A stretch of DNA of 17,123 nt from Willaertia magna (lineage: Eukaryota > Heterolobosea > Eutetramitea > Acrasida > Naegleriidae). Below, in pieces: positions 1 to 8,866 of this stretch (position 1 is its first letter; each line of letters starts with the position of its first letter). The notes beneath the pieces were generated by a model. That model saw only the letters and a program-made list of their open reading frames with translations. It searched no databases and was not told where the DNA came from. The position numbers were made by a program, and so were the translations under genes. The stretch is taken from positions 1 to 17,123 of the forward strand of contig CADWAF010001219.1 of assembly GCA_902984215.1 (NCBI GenBank), read 5' to 3'.

Positions 1-135
1 TTACAACAATTATATAATTCTGAAAAGGATAAAATTATGCTCAAGTATTATAATGAAATTGATTTTGATAGTGATTTAATTGTTTATTTTTTTTATAAAA
101 AATTTTATTCTTATTTTAGAGGATTTATTATTTGA
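1..135 (+). CDS. 3' end of an unidentified gene, cut by window edge
   Basis: Reading frame 1 is open from the first base to a TGA at 133-135, giving 44 residues with no start in view. The tail is rich in Tyr, Phe, Lys and Asp and ends in an aromatic stretch (FYKKFYSYFRGFII). I do not recognise the family. The next feature is the decayed RCC1-like gene on the opposite strand, so the two would converge. An alternative with a 38-nt intron at 82-119 (GTTTAT...TTTTAG) would move the stop to about 175, but its donor is unlike the GTAAGT/GTAAAT donors elsewhere here. The frame is short and could be chance. Confidence 0.4.
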   Translation, partial: LQQLYNSEKDKIMLKYYNEIDFDSDLIVYFFYKKFYSYFRGFII

Positions 136-239
136 TTATTGTAAACAATTTAAATTCATTTTTCCACTTTACGTAATGGTAAAATTATATGCTACAATTA
201 ATCTTTACAAAAGGTCCAATTAACAATGAAAAAATTCCC

Positions 240-975
240 TTTAAATAAAATACAATATCTTTTGTGTTACCTTTTTTTTTATAATAAACTCAATAATTCC
301 AAGAACCACAACTAACGATATTCCATTTTCTATTATTCGCTTCTTCTCTCTTTAAAATATAACTATTAACAAAACCTGGAATCATATTTTTCATTGTAAA
401 ATGAAACTTAGATGGATTGAATAACGTCATATTGCTTATTATTTATAAAATATTATTATCCAATTCAATAATGATACAATCTCCATCTAAAGCATAAACT
501 TTTTTAATATTAATATTATTAATAGTTTGAAAAGGCCTAGTTGATTGTAAATTCACTTTATTGTTAACAAAATCTTTCCATTTAAATTCAAATAATTCAC
601 TTAATTTATCATTTATATATTCCTTTTCTTTTGGAATGTGATATTTAATAAAATAGTTATCATCATTTCTTTCATAAATATATCCAGAAAATAATAATCT
701 ATTGTCAATAGTCCAACAACAAATAAATTCACCACTTCCACCGACACTGACAATATTTTTAACTTTAAATGGTAAAATATTGTAATAAAATTTAGATTCA
801 TAATTTTCAACTGGAATAGTATCATTTAAACCAAATACTTTTTGAATATAATTTTTTAAATAATTCAAACATTAAAAATTATAAATTTACCTGTTCTTCC
901 GGATGCAATTAAAGTTGGAGTAGACTCTACAAGTATTTCTGTATTTAAATGTGGTGTAATTATTGATTCTGCCAT
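240..975 (-). pseudogene. RCC1-like protein, internally deleted copy
   Basis: Exon 1 runs 975-891 (ATG GCA GAA...), a 53-nt intron 890-838 (GTAAAT...AAAAAG), and exon 2 continues from 837 to a TAA at 445-443, giving 159 residues. The sequence parallels the neighbouring plus-strand gene at 1193: both have STPTLIAS/TTPTLIAS before the intron, VFGL right after it at the same phase-1 position, then ILPFKVK, GGSGE and LFEFKWKDF. After DNNIL the frame meets TAA. In the same frame downstream (385-240) lie residues matching the neighbour's C-terminus (MIPGFVNSYILKR, RKWNIVSCG, DIVFYLK), with a second stop, TGA, at 292-290 where the neighbour has Leu. About 170 residues of the propeller middle are missing. 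The 159-residue product might still be made, but the gene looks broken. Confidence 0.75.
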
Positions 976-1192
976 AATTAACATACCGTAAATGTAGGTT
1001 GGGTTTTATGTTAATTTTTATCTGAAAAGCTATTAAATCCAAATATATATGTGTACCCCAATAATTATTGTAGGTATTTTTTTTGTAATTTTTTTTTTGT
1101 TTACAAAATGAAACAAATGTCAGTTACAAAAAAAATTAAAAAAAAATAGCATCGAACTTTAAACAACACTGACACTGGGCCACAGAAAACCA
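976..1192. promoter_or_regulatory. shared promoter interval of divergent RCC1-like pair
   Basis: The start codons of two head-to-head paralogues (975 on minus, 1193 on plus) are 217 bp apart, so both upstream regions must lie here. The interval has long T and A runs and a TTTACAAAA element at 1100-1108. The same nonamer recurs upstream of the RCC1-like gene at 6184. No TATA box can be picked out with confidence in such A+T-rich sequence. The assignment rests on position only. Confidence 0.45.
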
Positions 1193-2539
1193 ATGTTTTC
1201 ATCACTATTAAATTATTTCGGAAATAAGAATAATTCTATTTCACTAACAAATACAACTCCAACTTTAATTGCTTCTGTTCATGGAAGAAAAGGTAAATTA
1301 TTTTTTACAATAATTATTTAAATTAATTATTTAAAAGTATTTGGTTTAAGTGACTCTATTTTAACAACTAAATATCGTGACGATTTTCATCTCAATATTT
1401 TACCATTTAAAGTAAAAGAAATAAAAAGTGCCGGTGGGAGTGGTGAATATATTTGTTATTGGACCGCTGACAATAAATTATTATTTTCTGGATTACTAGA
1501 AAAAGAAACAAGTGATTATTTCTGTAAATATAATTTACCAAAAGAATATAAATATATAAATGAAAATATGACTGAATTATTCGAATTTAAATGGAAAGAT
1601 TTTATTAATAAAAATAAATTGTTATCAAACAAAATTAATACTTTGAAACAAATTTATTTATTAGATAATTACTGTATAATTATTCAGTTGGATAATGACA
1701 TTTTATTTTATTATTATCTAAATAGAAATTTACATAACATTATTCCAGATATTATCCCTGTAAAGAATGTAAAATGGATCAGAGGTGGAATTATGAGTCA
1801 ACAAGTATATATTTATACAAATTTAAATGAGTTGTTTTCATTTGATGATGGAAAAACAGAAAAAGTGAATTTAGATTTTTTACAATCTTCACAAAATAAA
1901 TTAATTCGTTTAGCAGCAACAACTAGACAGTTAATTTATGCATTAGTTACAGAAGATAATAAAATTTACATATATTCAGAAAATTCTTGGACAAAAAACG
2001 GTATTTCTCACAATGTTACAAAGGACTTTGAATATCGTGACACACCATTTGAAAAACAAAGTAAAATTATTGATATTAAAGGAGGATTTAGTCATTTTGT
2101 TGTATTATTAGAAAATGGAAAAGTTTATTCGATTGGTTTTAATAATATAGGTCAACTTGGTATGGATCCATTAGTCATTCAAAAAACGTATGAATTTAAT
2201 CAAATTGTTTTACAAACAAGAGAAAACATATTTGTTGATAAAATCTTTGTAAGTTCAAGAGGAACTATTTTAAGAACTGACACTGAATTTATATTTCTTG
2301 GTGAAGTAATTGAAGATTTTACAAAGAAAAATATGATTCCAAATCTTGTTAATAGTTATATTTTAAAAAGAAATGAAAGGAATCGAAAATGGAATGAAAT
2401 TAGTTGCGGGCCTTGGAATTATTTAGTTTATTATAAAGAAAAAGGCATCACAAAAGGTATTGTATTTTATTTACAAAATTTAAAGAATTCTGCTTGCAAT
2501 TTTGAGAAGAATTTAACACATGATATTGAAATTGTATGA
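1193..2539 (+). CDS. RCC1-like repeat protein, two exons
   Basis: Exon 1 is 1193-1292, the intron 1293-1337 (45 nt, GTAAAT...TTAAAAG) and exon 2 1338-2539, ending in TGA; the spliced product is 433 residues. The ATG at 1568 lies inside exon 2 and is not the start, because the frame from 1340 to 1568 is open and homologous to the minus-strand paralogue. RCC1-type blades are recognisable. The clearest, near residues 277-312, reads IIDIKGGFSHFVVLLENGKV then YSIGFNNIGQLGMDP, matching the family pattern of Gly-X-His, a hydrophobic strand, ENGKVYSxG, then N-x-x-GQLG. Weaker blades lie around VFGL (residue 34), LLFSG and the C-terminal SCGPWNYLVYY. RCC1-like propellers act as scaffolds or GTPase regulators; which applies here cannot be told. 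It is the least damaged of three local copies (240-975, 2643-3145). Confidence 0.85.
1293..1337 (+). other. intron, phase 1
   Basis: The 45-nt interval starts GTAAAT and ends AAAAG. Removing it joins codon G|TA (Val) and restores an open frame from the ATG at 1193 into the long exon. The minus-strand paralogue has an intron of 53 nt at the same codon and phase (890-838), which is strong comparative support for both. Confidence 0.85.
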
Positions 2540-2642
2540 CTTAAGACCGATGACTAAATTCTTACCATTGAAAATTAATATTGTAATATTTGGCGATTAC
2601 GTTTGAAATTTATTTTGTGAGCCCTGTATAACTCAGTAGCAC

Positions 2643-3145
2643 TTTTACAATTTGTAAAGTTAAAGAAATAAAAGTGCAGTGGTTGGGGAGAATATATTTG
2701 TTATTGGACTATGAACGAAAAGTTATTATTTTCTGGTTTAATTTCTGGTTTAAATTACTTTGGAAAAAGTAAATTTGGATTTTTTACAACAATCAAATAT
2801 TCGTTTAGCTGAAACAAAAAATTGTGGAATAAGTGCATTGATTACAGAAGATAATAAAATTTATATTAAAGCAGAACAATTTTACTAATAAGTTTGAATA
2901 TAAATTTTTTGAAAAACAAAGTAACATAATTGACATTAAAGGAGGATATTATCACTTTGTTGTACTATTAGAAAATGGAAAGGTTTACTCAATTGGATTT
3001 AATGATTTAGGTCAAATTGGTATGGATCCTTTAAAACTTTTATTCAATGAAAAAAGGTTGGGTACAACCCTACTCCTACCTTAAAAAAACTCTTATTTTA
3101 CTTTGGATAAAAATTTAACACATGCCATTGAAATTGCATGGTAAA
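2643..3145 (+). pseudogene. RCC1-like protein, decayed third copy
   Basis: Blocks colinear with the gene at 1193-2539 follow in order. About 2655-2745 matches its KVKEIK...LLFSG segment but with a frame-shifting deletion near 2675. Near 2760-2880 lies the DFLQ...TEDNKIYI segment, in shifted frames. 2892-3035 is an open stretch (FEYKFFEKQSNIIDIKGGYY, then FVVLLENGKVYSIG, then DLGQIGMDPL). 3110-3143 matches the last residues (NLTHAIEIAW against NLTHDIEIV) and its stop. Several internal segments are missing, including the one between LLFSG and DFLQ and most of the region after GMDP. No start codon or intact frame survives. It lies about 100 bp downstream of its intact relative in the same orientation, as expected for tandem duplication followed by decay. 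Confidence 0.85.
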
Positions 3146-3308
3146 CGAATTATGTGTCTACCTTCTTTATTCATTCAGTTGTTAAGTGAAAATAGAGTCA
3201 GACCACTAATTGTTGGTACTGCAGTGTTTTTTTGCCTTAATTTATTCATTAATGAAAGCAATTTTTGAAAGTAAATTGTTTACTTAACAAATAAGTAAGT
3301 TTATTAAT

Positions 3309-3339
3309 TTTACAATTTGGTAACCAAATTTATTGTAAA
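3309..3339. repeat. compound inverted repeat at gene-fragment 3' end
   Basis: AATTTGGT (3314-3321) and ACCAAATT (3323-3330) are perfect reverse complements around one A. An outer arm, TTTACAA (3309-3315) with TTGTAAA (3333-3339), flanks them. The structure overlaps the stop codon of the strictosidine synthase-like fragment at 3332-3330. It could form a hairpin in RNA near a 3' end, or be a chance or insertion-derived palindrome in A+T-rich DNA. Confidence 0.5.
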
Positions 3340-3470
3340 CCAGTGAATTTGTTAACTCTTGTTAAATATGGATTTAAAACTGAACCAAGATATAAATAAC
3401 CATTATGTTCATGTGCTTCACTTACTGCACCAGATTGTAATCCACTTAAATCTTCAAATACTTCTTTAAA
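3330..3470 (-). pseudogene. strictosidine synthase/APMAP-like, C-terminal fragment
   Basis: On the minus strand an open frame from 3470 to a TAA at 3332-3330 encodes 46 residues including SGAVSEAHEHNGYLYLGSVL and NPYLTRVNKF. The pattern S-x-V-x-E-x-x-x-H-x-G-x-LYLGS-x-x-x-P-x-L-x-R is the C-terminal signature I know from strictosidine synthase-like / adipocyte plasma membrane-associated proteins, six-bladed propellers of about 350-400 residues. An in-frame TGA lies immediately upstream (3473-3471). The MRH-domain gene's stop is only 41 bp further (3514), so no room remains for the rest of the protein. This is therefore a relic of the 3' end. The family call is from memory of the motif. Confidence 0.6.
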
Positions 3471-3513
3471 TCATATAAAATTGCTTTTTATTAAATTTTG
3501 AAGTGACAATAAT

Positions 3514-4342
3514 TTAAGCCATTGTTTGATAAGCTCCTCTTCCTGAAGCACCTTTAATTAAATCAACAGGTAACATTGCACCATCTTTTAATAAGAATGG
3601 AATATCTTTCCAGAATCCAACGTTTGGAATAATTTCAATACCTGCTTTTTGGAATTTAAATTTCATTAAAACTGCACCAATAATAAAGTATAACATTAAT
3701 GCAACAAGAGCTAAAGTTAAGAGTAAACCACCAACCCCGTATTGTCCTAATGGAAGATCGTCACTACCACCTCCACCAATAACTGGACAAGCATGTTTAC
3801 TTGAACCGGTGAATCTATAAACAATAGTATCACCCTTTGATTCACCAGTAAAGGTTGGATTGAAGGTTTCTGCATTTTCATCACAAGTAATTGAGAATTC
3901 AATTCCTCTCTTAGTATTATCACTACCAGCTACTCCACCATAACTAATGATAACACCACCCTTTTCATTTGAAGGATCTAATAAAGCAATGTTTGCAGCG
4001 TTGGTATCACCTAATGGGTTACAATCACCCCATTGTGAAGAATATTGATAACCGTGTGCTGGAATGGAACATTTTTCAGAACTTGGTGCTTTTGCTTTTG
4101 CACAAACATTTCTGATTTTTAAAGAAGACGGTAAATGATGACAAGATGATTAGTGACAGTACTTACACATAACAATTCCATCCTCCCCTACAATCAGTTT
4201 CATAGTTTCCAGAACTAGCATCAATACCAGAAACATCAATTACTTTTCCATCTGTTAATTCAGTGTATTTACATCCAGCCGCATGGGTGAAAGAGACGAA
4301 TGACAGTATTGCGATCAAAACGGTTAAGACTATTGCTTTCAT
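3514..4342 (-). CDS. MRH-domain type I membrane protein, Atg27/M6P-receptor-like
   Basis: Exon 1 is 4342-4167, the intron 4166-4112 (55 nt, GTAAGT...AATCAG) and exon 2 4111-3514 with a TAA stop; 257 residues. ATG 4342 is chosen because it follows an A run and starts directly with a signal peptide (residues 1 to about 21). The luminal part (about 22-170) has eight cysteines (24, 51, 57, 62, 73, 89, 135, 167), as in mannose-6-phosphate-receptor homology domains, with WGDCNP, RGIEFSITCD and YRFTGSSKHACP segments typical of the fold. One membrane segment spans about 186-208. The short tail carries IPNVGFWKDIPFLLKDG, common in this receptor group, and ends in YQTM (253-256), a possible YxxPhi sorting signal like the one near the C-terminus of yeast Atg27. 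A role in Golgi-endosome or autophagy membrane traffic is inferred from the family. Confidence 0.85.
4112..4166 (-). other. intron in the MRH-domain gene
   Basis: On the minus strand the sequence reads GT then GTAAGT at 4166, with CAG ending at 4112. Without splicing the frame stops at TAA 4165-4163. With splicing, codon GT|A (Val59) joins the signal-peptide exon to the rest of the MRH domain in frame for a further 198 codons. Confidence 0.9.
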
Positions 4343-4825
4343 TTTTTTTTTTAATTTTTTTTTATTGGTTTCTGTCTTTGTGGTGGAAGTAGAGTCTTCC
4401 GGTATCACTTTCCAGACAGGACTTTATTATAAGGCTCAAATGAAGATACATCAGTTTATCTCTCTAACATAAGTTAGAAACAAAAGAAACAACATAATAT
4501 ACACAAAATATAAAGTCTAAAAATAATATTGAAATATAAAAGTAATTTATTTTCAAGGTTTTTTTTTATAAATGAAAATTATAGTAATAAAAAATTATAT
4601 TAAAAATACACTTATAAATAAATACATTAAAATAATTTACTTTAAATGTAAAATAATTTAAATTTTTTTTAATATTTAAAAAATAATAATAATTAAACTT
4701 TTTTAATTACTAAAAATAAAAAAATATTTTTTAACATCTCCAGCAAAAACTTGTTTTGTTGTAATTGTAAGTCAATCAATTTAACAAAAAAAATTGACTT
4801 TTTGCACCATCTCTTTTTATTCTAA
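4343..4825. promoter_or_regulatory. divergent intergenic region, A+T-rich
   Basis: This 483-bp gap separates the starts of two divergent genes (4342 on minus, 4826 on plus), so both promoters should be here. It contains long T/A runs beside the minus-strand start and a stretch at about 4500-4740 of almost pure A and T. A moderately G+C-richer patch at about 4375-4445 may be transcribed leader. I see no coding sequence or RNA gene in it. Confidence 0.45.
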
Positions 4826-6049
4826 ATGAGTAGTTTAACAACAGCAAAAACATCTTCCCTAATAATAGGAGGAGGTTCAGGATTTTTTGGTAAACAATTA
4901 ATAAAACATTTATTAATTCCAAATAAATTATCTTTTCCGGTACCTTTCACACCAGAAATTGAAAATCTTAAACAAATAACAATCGTTTCAAGAAATATAC
5001 AATTTATAAAAGAACAATTAGAAAAAGAATTACCTAATGTTAATAGATGGGATAGAAAAGATTCAATTCAAGTTCTCATAAAAGATTGGAAATCTTTAAA
5101 TAATAATCCACATGACAAGCCAAATAATAATAAAAACAATAATGAAAACTGTTTTCTATTTAATCATCAAATCGCTACTGAAAAGGATTTAGAAAAAGAT
5201 GACAATGATACAAATGGTTTAGTTTCCGCAATAAATTTAAGTGGAGTATCCATTTCACAACAAAATTGGACAGAAAAATTTAAAAGAGATATCTATTCAT
5301 CACGTATAGAAACAACAAAACAATTAATGTCTTATTTAAATTCATTTGATAAAAAAGCAAATGTTTTTATTGGTACTTCAGCTGTCGGATATTATCCTTC
5401 TTGTTCAGAACCTAATCCTCAAACACCAATCTTTACAGAATATAATTGTAATCAACAAGCTAATAATCCATTTGGTGAATTATGTGGTACATTAGAGAAA
5501 GTTATAACTGAAGAAATAAATAATAATATAAAGAAAAGAGTAATTATGAGACCTGGTGTTATAATGGGTAAAGGAGGTGGTGTATTAAGTAAATTAATTG
5601 TGCCCTATGTTGGGGTATCATTGCCAATTAAATTTGGTACTGGATCACAACCTTTTCCTATAATACACATTGCAGATTTAGCTAATTTATATATCCATGC
5701 TTTATTTAAGAATTCTACATGTCAACCATTAGATACAACAATATCTACCACTGCCACAGCTACAGCCAATAATACAATTAATAATACACCAGTAGTAATT
5801 TATAATGGTGTTTGTCCAGATTTAATTACTTTTCAACAATTATCTGTCAAATTAAATGAACGAACGAATTGGATTATATTACCACTATTCCCAATCTCTT
5901 TTGGTTTAACACAAATGTTAATGGGTAAAGAAAGAGCTTTATTGTTATGTGAAGGACAATATGTTATGCCAACAAGATCTTTAGAAGAAGGATTTAATTT
6001 TGTTTTTCCATCATTATCTAATATTGTGGGAGATGTTACCACAGTTTAA
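4826..6049 (+). CDS. SDR39U1/YfcH-type epimerase family protein
   Basis: A single exon of 407 residues. The N-terminus has the nucleotide-binding loop GGGSGFFG (15-22) of extended short-chain dehydrogenases. Family hallmarks follow in order: INLSGVSI...NWTEKFKRDIYSSRIETTKQ (about 136-166), TSAVGYYP (184-191), NPFGELCGTLEK (213-224), MRPGVIMGKGGGVLSKL (241-257), GTGSQPFPIIHIADL (271-285), and a C-terminal domain of DUF1731 type ending GQYVMPTRSLEEGFNFVFPS. Relatives are usually near 300 residues. The excess comes from an Asn/Lys/Asp-rich insertion (about 92-128) and a Thr/Asn-rich one (about 300-321), both typical of simple-sequence expansion in A+T-rich amoebozoan genes. The substrate is unknown for the family; a nucleotide-cofactor oxidoreductase or epimerase role is inferred. 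Confidence 0.92.
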   Translation: MSSLTTAKTSSLIIGGGSGFFGKQLIKHLLIPNKLSFPVPFTPEIENLKQITIVSRNIQFIKEQLEKELPNVNRWDRKDSIQVLIKDWKSLNNNPHDKPNNNKNNNENCFLFNHQIATEKDLEKDDNDTNGLVSAINLSGVSISQQNWTEKFKRDIYSSRIETTKQLMSYLNSFDKKANVFIGTSAVGYYPSCSEPNPQTPIFTEYNCNQQANNPFGELCGTLEKVITEEINNNIKKRVIMRPGVIMGKGGGVLSKLIVPYVGVSLPIKFGTGSQPFPIIHIADLANLYIHALFKNSTCQPLDTTISTTATATANNTINNTPVVIYNGVCPDLITFQQLSVKLNERTNWIILPLFPISFGLTQMLMGKERALLLCEGQYVMPTRSLEEGFNFVFPSLSNIVGDVTTV

Positions 6050-6183
6050 CAATAATAAATTATTTACAAAATTATTTACATAACTATTTACAAAATGATT
6101 TTAACAAACAATCCACACAAGCAATTCAGTTTACAAAAGAAATATTTGAATTTCACGTTTTGTAAATTTTCACACGAAAAAAA
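6050..6183. promoter_or_regulatory. short upstream region with repeated TTTACAAAA elements
   Basis: The 134-bp gap before the RCC1-like gene at 6184 holds three direct copies of TTTACAAAA (6063-6071, 6087-6095, 6130-6138) and one reverse-complement copy, TTTTGTAAA (6158-6166). The same nonamer is at 1100-1108 ahead of the other RCC1-like pair. The clustering suggests a shared binding site, but simple A+T-rich words recur by chance in this sequence. Confidence 0.4.
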
Positions 6184-7392
6184 ATGAGCGTTTTTGCACT
6201 TCTCAATGAAATTGTCATTGACAATAATGAGGATGACCATAACAACAACAAAGAAGAAAAAGCAAGTAGAACTTTACAAGTTAATGATTTTAAAAAGAAA
6301 ATAAAATTATATAAATATGCTTCAAATTATTTTTATTTATTAACAACAGATAATAAACTTTATCTTTATGGAAATATTGATGATGAATATGAAGTAAATG
6401 ACGTTTTATTTTATAAATTTAAAAAAGTTAATGATTTTAATAGTGAATGTATAATTATTTCACATTTGGAATGTCAAGAATGTTTTTCAGTGATTATTGA
6501 TGATAAAAATAATTTTTATATAAATGGAAGTTTTATAAATGATAGTTTTGATAGTTTTGTAAAGATAAATTTTAGAATTAAAAAAGAAATTAAATTTATT
6601 AGATTATATGAACAAAATATTGTAGTTGTTACAAAGAATAATTATATTTATATTTATGGAAATAATAGTGGAGAAATTGGAAATTTTAACGACGATGATT
6701 ACTATAATGATCCTCCATATTTAACAAAAATAAAAGATCTAAATTTAGAAATTAAAGATATACAATGTGGTTCTTTACACATCATTTTATTAGATAACTT
6801 TGGTAAAATTTACGTTGTTGGAAGAAATAATTATGGTCAACTAGGAATTGGAAATTATGAAGATAGATATGACTTTGAAGAAGTAAATTTAAGTTTTAAA
6901 GTTAATAAAATAGCTTGTAATAATTATGGTACATTGTTATTAAACAATTTTAATGAATTGTATGGATGTGGACTTAATTTGAATAAAGAATTAGGTTTAA
7001 AAGTGAATTTTTATAAGGTATTTACAAAAATTGTAACAAATAATATAAAAGATGATAAAATTAAAAATATTTATAACTCTTATGGAAATTATAATTTAAT
7101 TATTACTTTTAAAAATGATATATTTGTTGTTGGTTGTAATGAAAATGAATTTTTAGGACTTGCTAACGAAAAGAAAAATTCTTATAAAAAAGAAGAATTT
7201 CAAAGAATTGAATATTTTAAAAGTGATAAAGAATTTATTTATCCAATTTTATTATCTAAAATTTTACTTTTTATTACAACTGATTATAAAATTGAAGAAG
7301 AAGATTATTGTAATGAAAATACATTAGGTCAATATTGTTTTGGAAAATTAATGAATGAACAATGCAGTGATTTAGACATTACTATTCAATAA
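6184..7392 (+). CDS. RCC1-like repeat protein
   Basis: An intronless frame of 402 residues starting at ATG 6184 after an A run. After an Asp/Asn/Lys-rich leader (about 10-30), degenerate RCC1 blades repeat the pattern hydrophobic strand, N-x-x-x-YIYG. Examples are YLLTTDNKLYLYGN (about 51-64), IVVVTKNNYIYIYGNNSGEIG (about 151-171) and the best one, IQCGSLHIILLDNFGKIYVV followed by GRNNYGQLGIGN (about 194-225), then LLLNNFNELYGCGLNLNKELG and LIITFKNDIFVVGCNENEFLG. The protein is very Lys/Asn/Ile-rich. It is more diverged from the 1193-2539 protein than that is from its inverted copy. The next RCC1-like gene begins 20 bp after the stop. Function is unknown beyond a propeller scaffold. Confidence 0.82.
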   Translation: MSVFALLNEIVIDNNEDDHNNNKEEKASRTLQVNDFKKKIKLYKYASNYFYLLTTDNKLYLYGNIDDEYEVNDVLFYKFKKVNDFNSECIIISHLECQECFSVIIDDKNNFYINGSFINDSFDSFVKINFRIKKEIKFIRLYEQNIVVVTKNNYIYIYGNNSGEIGNFNDDDYYNDPPYLTKIKDLNLEIKDIQCGSLHIILLDNFGKIYVVGRNNYGQLGIGNYEDRYDFEEVNLSFKVNKIACNNYGTLLLNNFNELYGCGLNLNKELGLKVNFYKVFTKIVTNNIKDDKIKNIYNSYGNYNLIITFKNDIFVVGCNENEFLGLANEKKNSYKKEEFQRIEYFKSDKEFIYPILLSKILLFITTDYKIEEEDYCNENTLGQYCFGKLMNEQCSDLDITIQ

Positions 7393-7412
7393 ATATTTCT
7401 TTCCCAAAAAAA

Positions 7413-8866
7413 ATGGATAAGCTTCCAGATTGTGTGTTGTTGATCTCATTCAAATCGGATGACAACAATAATATTAAAATATTTACATTAAAAGAAAAAG
7501 AAGAAAATTACTTGAACATTGTAAAAACCGTTGCTGGACCGGATCACATTATTTGTTTATTAAATAACGGTGAAATTTATGTGAAAGGAAATAACGATTT
7601 TGGTCAATGTGGTTTAAATCCAATAAATGTTATTGAACAAAATTGTAAAATGAATGGTTTTTTAAAAGTTAATGAAATAGAAAACCCAATTTTACAAAGT
7701 TGTAAAGTAGTTGACATTTTCACAAAATTTAAATTTACCTTCTTTTTAGCAATTCACAAAACGTCTGGTAAACAAATGTTACTGTCAAGTGGTTGGAATA
7801 ATGGAGGATGTTGTTCTTGTAAAGAAACAAGCAATAATAATAATAATTTGAAGGTCTTTAAGATGGATAACATTTTTACTGATTTTATTAAGGTTATTTC
7901 ACAATGTTATTTTAATCAATTTCCTTTAGAGGAAAGTTATACAATCTCAAATGAATTAATTGAAAATGAGAAAATTATTACAGTTGAATGTGGAGGATAT
8001 CATACACACATGTTAACTGAGAATATTTTTACAAAAGAACAGTTTTTATATCAATGTGGATTAAATACAAATAAGGTATTAAGTTTACAAGGAGAAAACA
8101 TTTCAGTATTAACAAAGAGTTATAAAAGTTTAAAAGTAATTAGAGAAAATAATCAGAATGAAAGAATTAAACAACTTTGCCCTGGTATTGATTCTTTCTT
8201 TGTAGTAACTGGTACGTTTTTAATTTTTAGTTAATTATGGTGTTAATTGTGATTTTAGAAAGTGGGAAATTATTTGCAAGTGGAAATCATTATTTAACAA
8301 ATAGCAAATTATTTCAACAAGTACCACAATGTTTATTTAATAATGAATTAATAGAATGTGTTTGTGATTATGTGAATGGAGTGTATGTTTTAACTAAAAG
8401 TGGTTCTGTTTATATCGCTGTTTATGGAAGAATTAAACAATTTAATTTAAACGCTTTAAACGGAAAACAGGTATTAAGATTATTTTCTGTAAAAACAATT
8501 TTATCCAGGTTTTATATTTTAACTGAAGGTAAGTATTTTAAAATATATTTAATTGAATATTATACAAACCAAAAAGGTAATCATATTTATAATGTTGACA
8601 AAGCAAAGTATACTTTACATGAACAAAATTTAATTGATCTTATAAATACTGGAAAATCTACTGAAAGAGAGTTAATTAAATATATTGACGAAAACAAATA
8701 TTACTATGATTTAAATTTATTTGAGCAATTAAATGGATTGATTGTTGTTGTGAAAAGAAAAGATAATAATTTCCTATTTGATAAGAAAAAATTTAATAAT
8801 TTAATGGAATGCAATAACCAAGAAAACAAATATTGGTTTTGTGATGTTTGTGTTTGTTTTAAATAG
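7413..8866 (+). CDS. RCC1-like repeat protein, three exons
   Basis: Exon 1 is 7413-8211. Intron 1, 8212-8258 (47 nt, GTACGT...GATTTTAG), joins ACT G|AA so that FFVVT continues as ESGKLFASGNH, a textbook RCC1 blade; the apparent stop at 8232-8234 and the ATG at 8237 both lie inside the intron. A second intron, 8529-8576 (48 nt, GTAAGT...AAAAAG), keeps the frame whether spliced or not; removing it turns an odd insert into FYILTEGNHIYNVDK, again a blade, so I favour splicing. The product is 452 residues, or 468 if intron 2 is retained. Further blades: VAGPDHIICLLNNGEIYVKG followed by NNDFGQCGLNP (about 39-69) and VECGGYHTHML. It follows the previous RCC1-like gene by 20 bp and converges with the glycosyltransferase gene. 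Confidence 0.82.
8212..8258 (+). other. intron 1 of RCC1-like gene
   Basis: GTACGT donor and TTTTAG acceptor, 47 nt. Both neighbouring open frames are fragments of one RCC1 blade, and splicing places ...FFVVT next to ESGKLFASG in frame. An inner TTTTTAG at about 8224-8230 is an alternative acceptor, but it leads straight into a TAA and does not join the frame. Confidence 0.8.
8529..8576 (+). other. probable in-frame intron 2 of RCC1-like gene
   Basis: It has a consensus GTAAGT donor and AAAAAG acceptor and is 48 nt long, a multiple of three with no internal stop in frame, so it hides inside an open frame. Splicing joins GAA G|GT and removes a 16-residue segment that interrupts a blade. The length and the acceptor type match the other introns in the window. 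Confidence 0.55.

Noticed and set aside
613..825. Minus-strand frame of 70 residues
   Set aside because: An alternative frame of the RCC1-like copy, whose true frame is fixed by similarity to its paralogue.
4343..4408. Upstream in-frame start of the MRH-domain gene at 4408
   Set aside because: The codon there is GTG, not ATG, and the added residues would precede the signal peptide; ATG 4342 fits better.
4263..4472. Plus-strand frame of 69 residues
   Set aside because: Antisense to the signal-peptide exon and its leader; T-run driven poly-Phe composition.
5833..6042. Minus-strand frame of 69 residues
   Set aside because: Antisense shadow of the SDR39U1-type gene's C-terminal domain.
8474..8511. 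Extra intron GTATTA...ATCCAG in the RCC1-like gene
   Set aside because: Removing 38 nt breaks the frame, and the enclosed residues fit an RCC1 blade.
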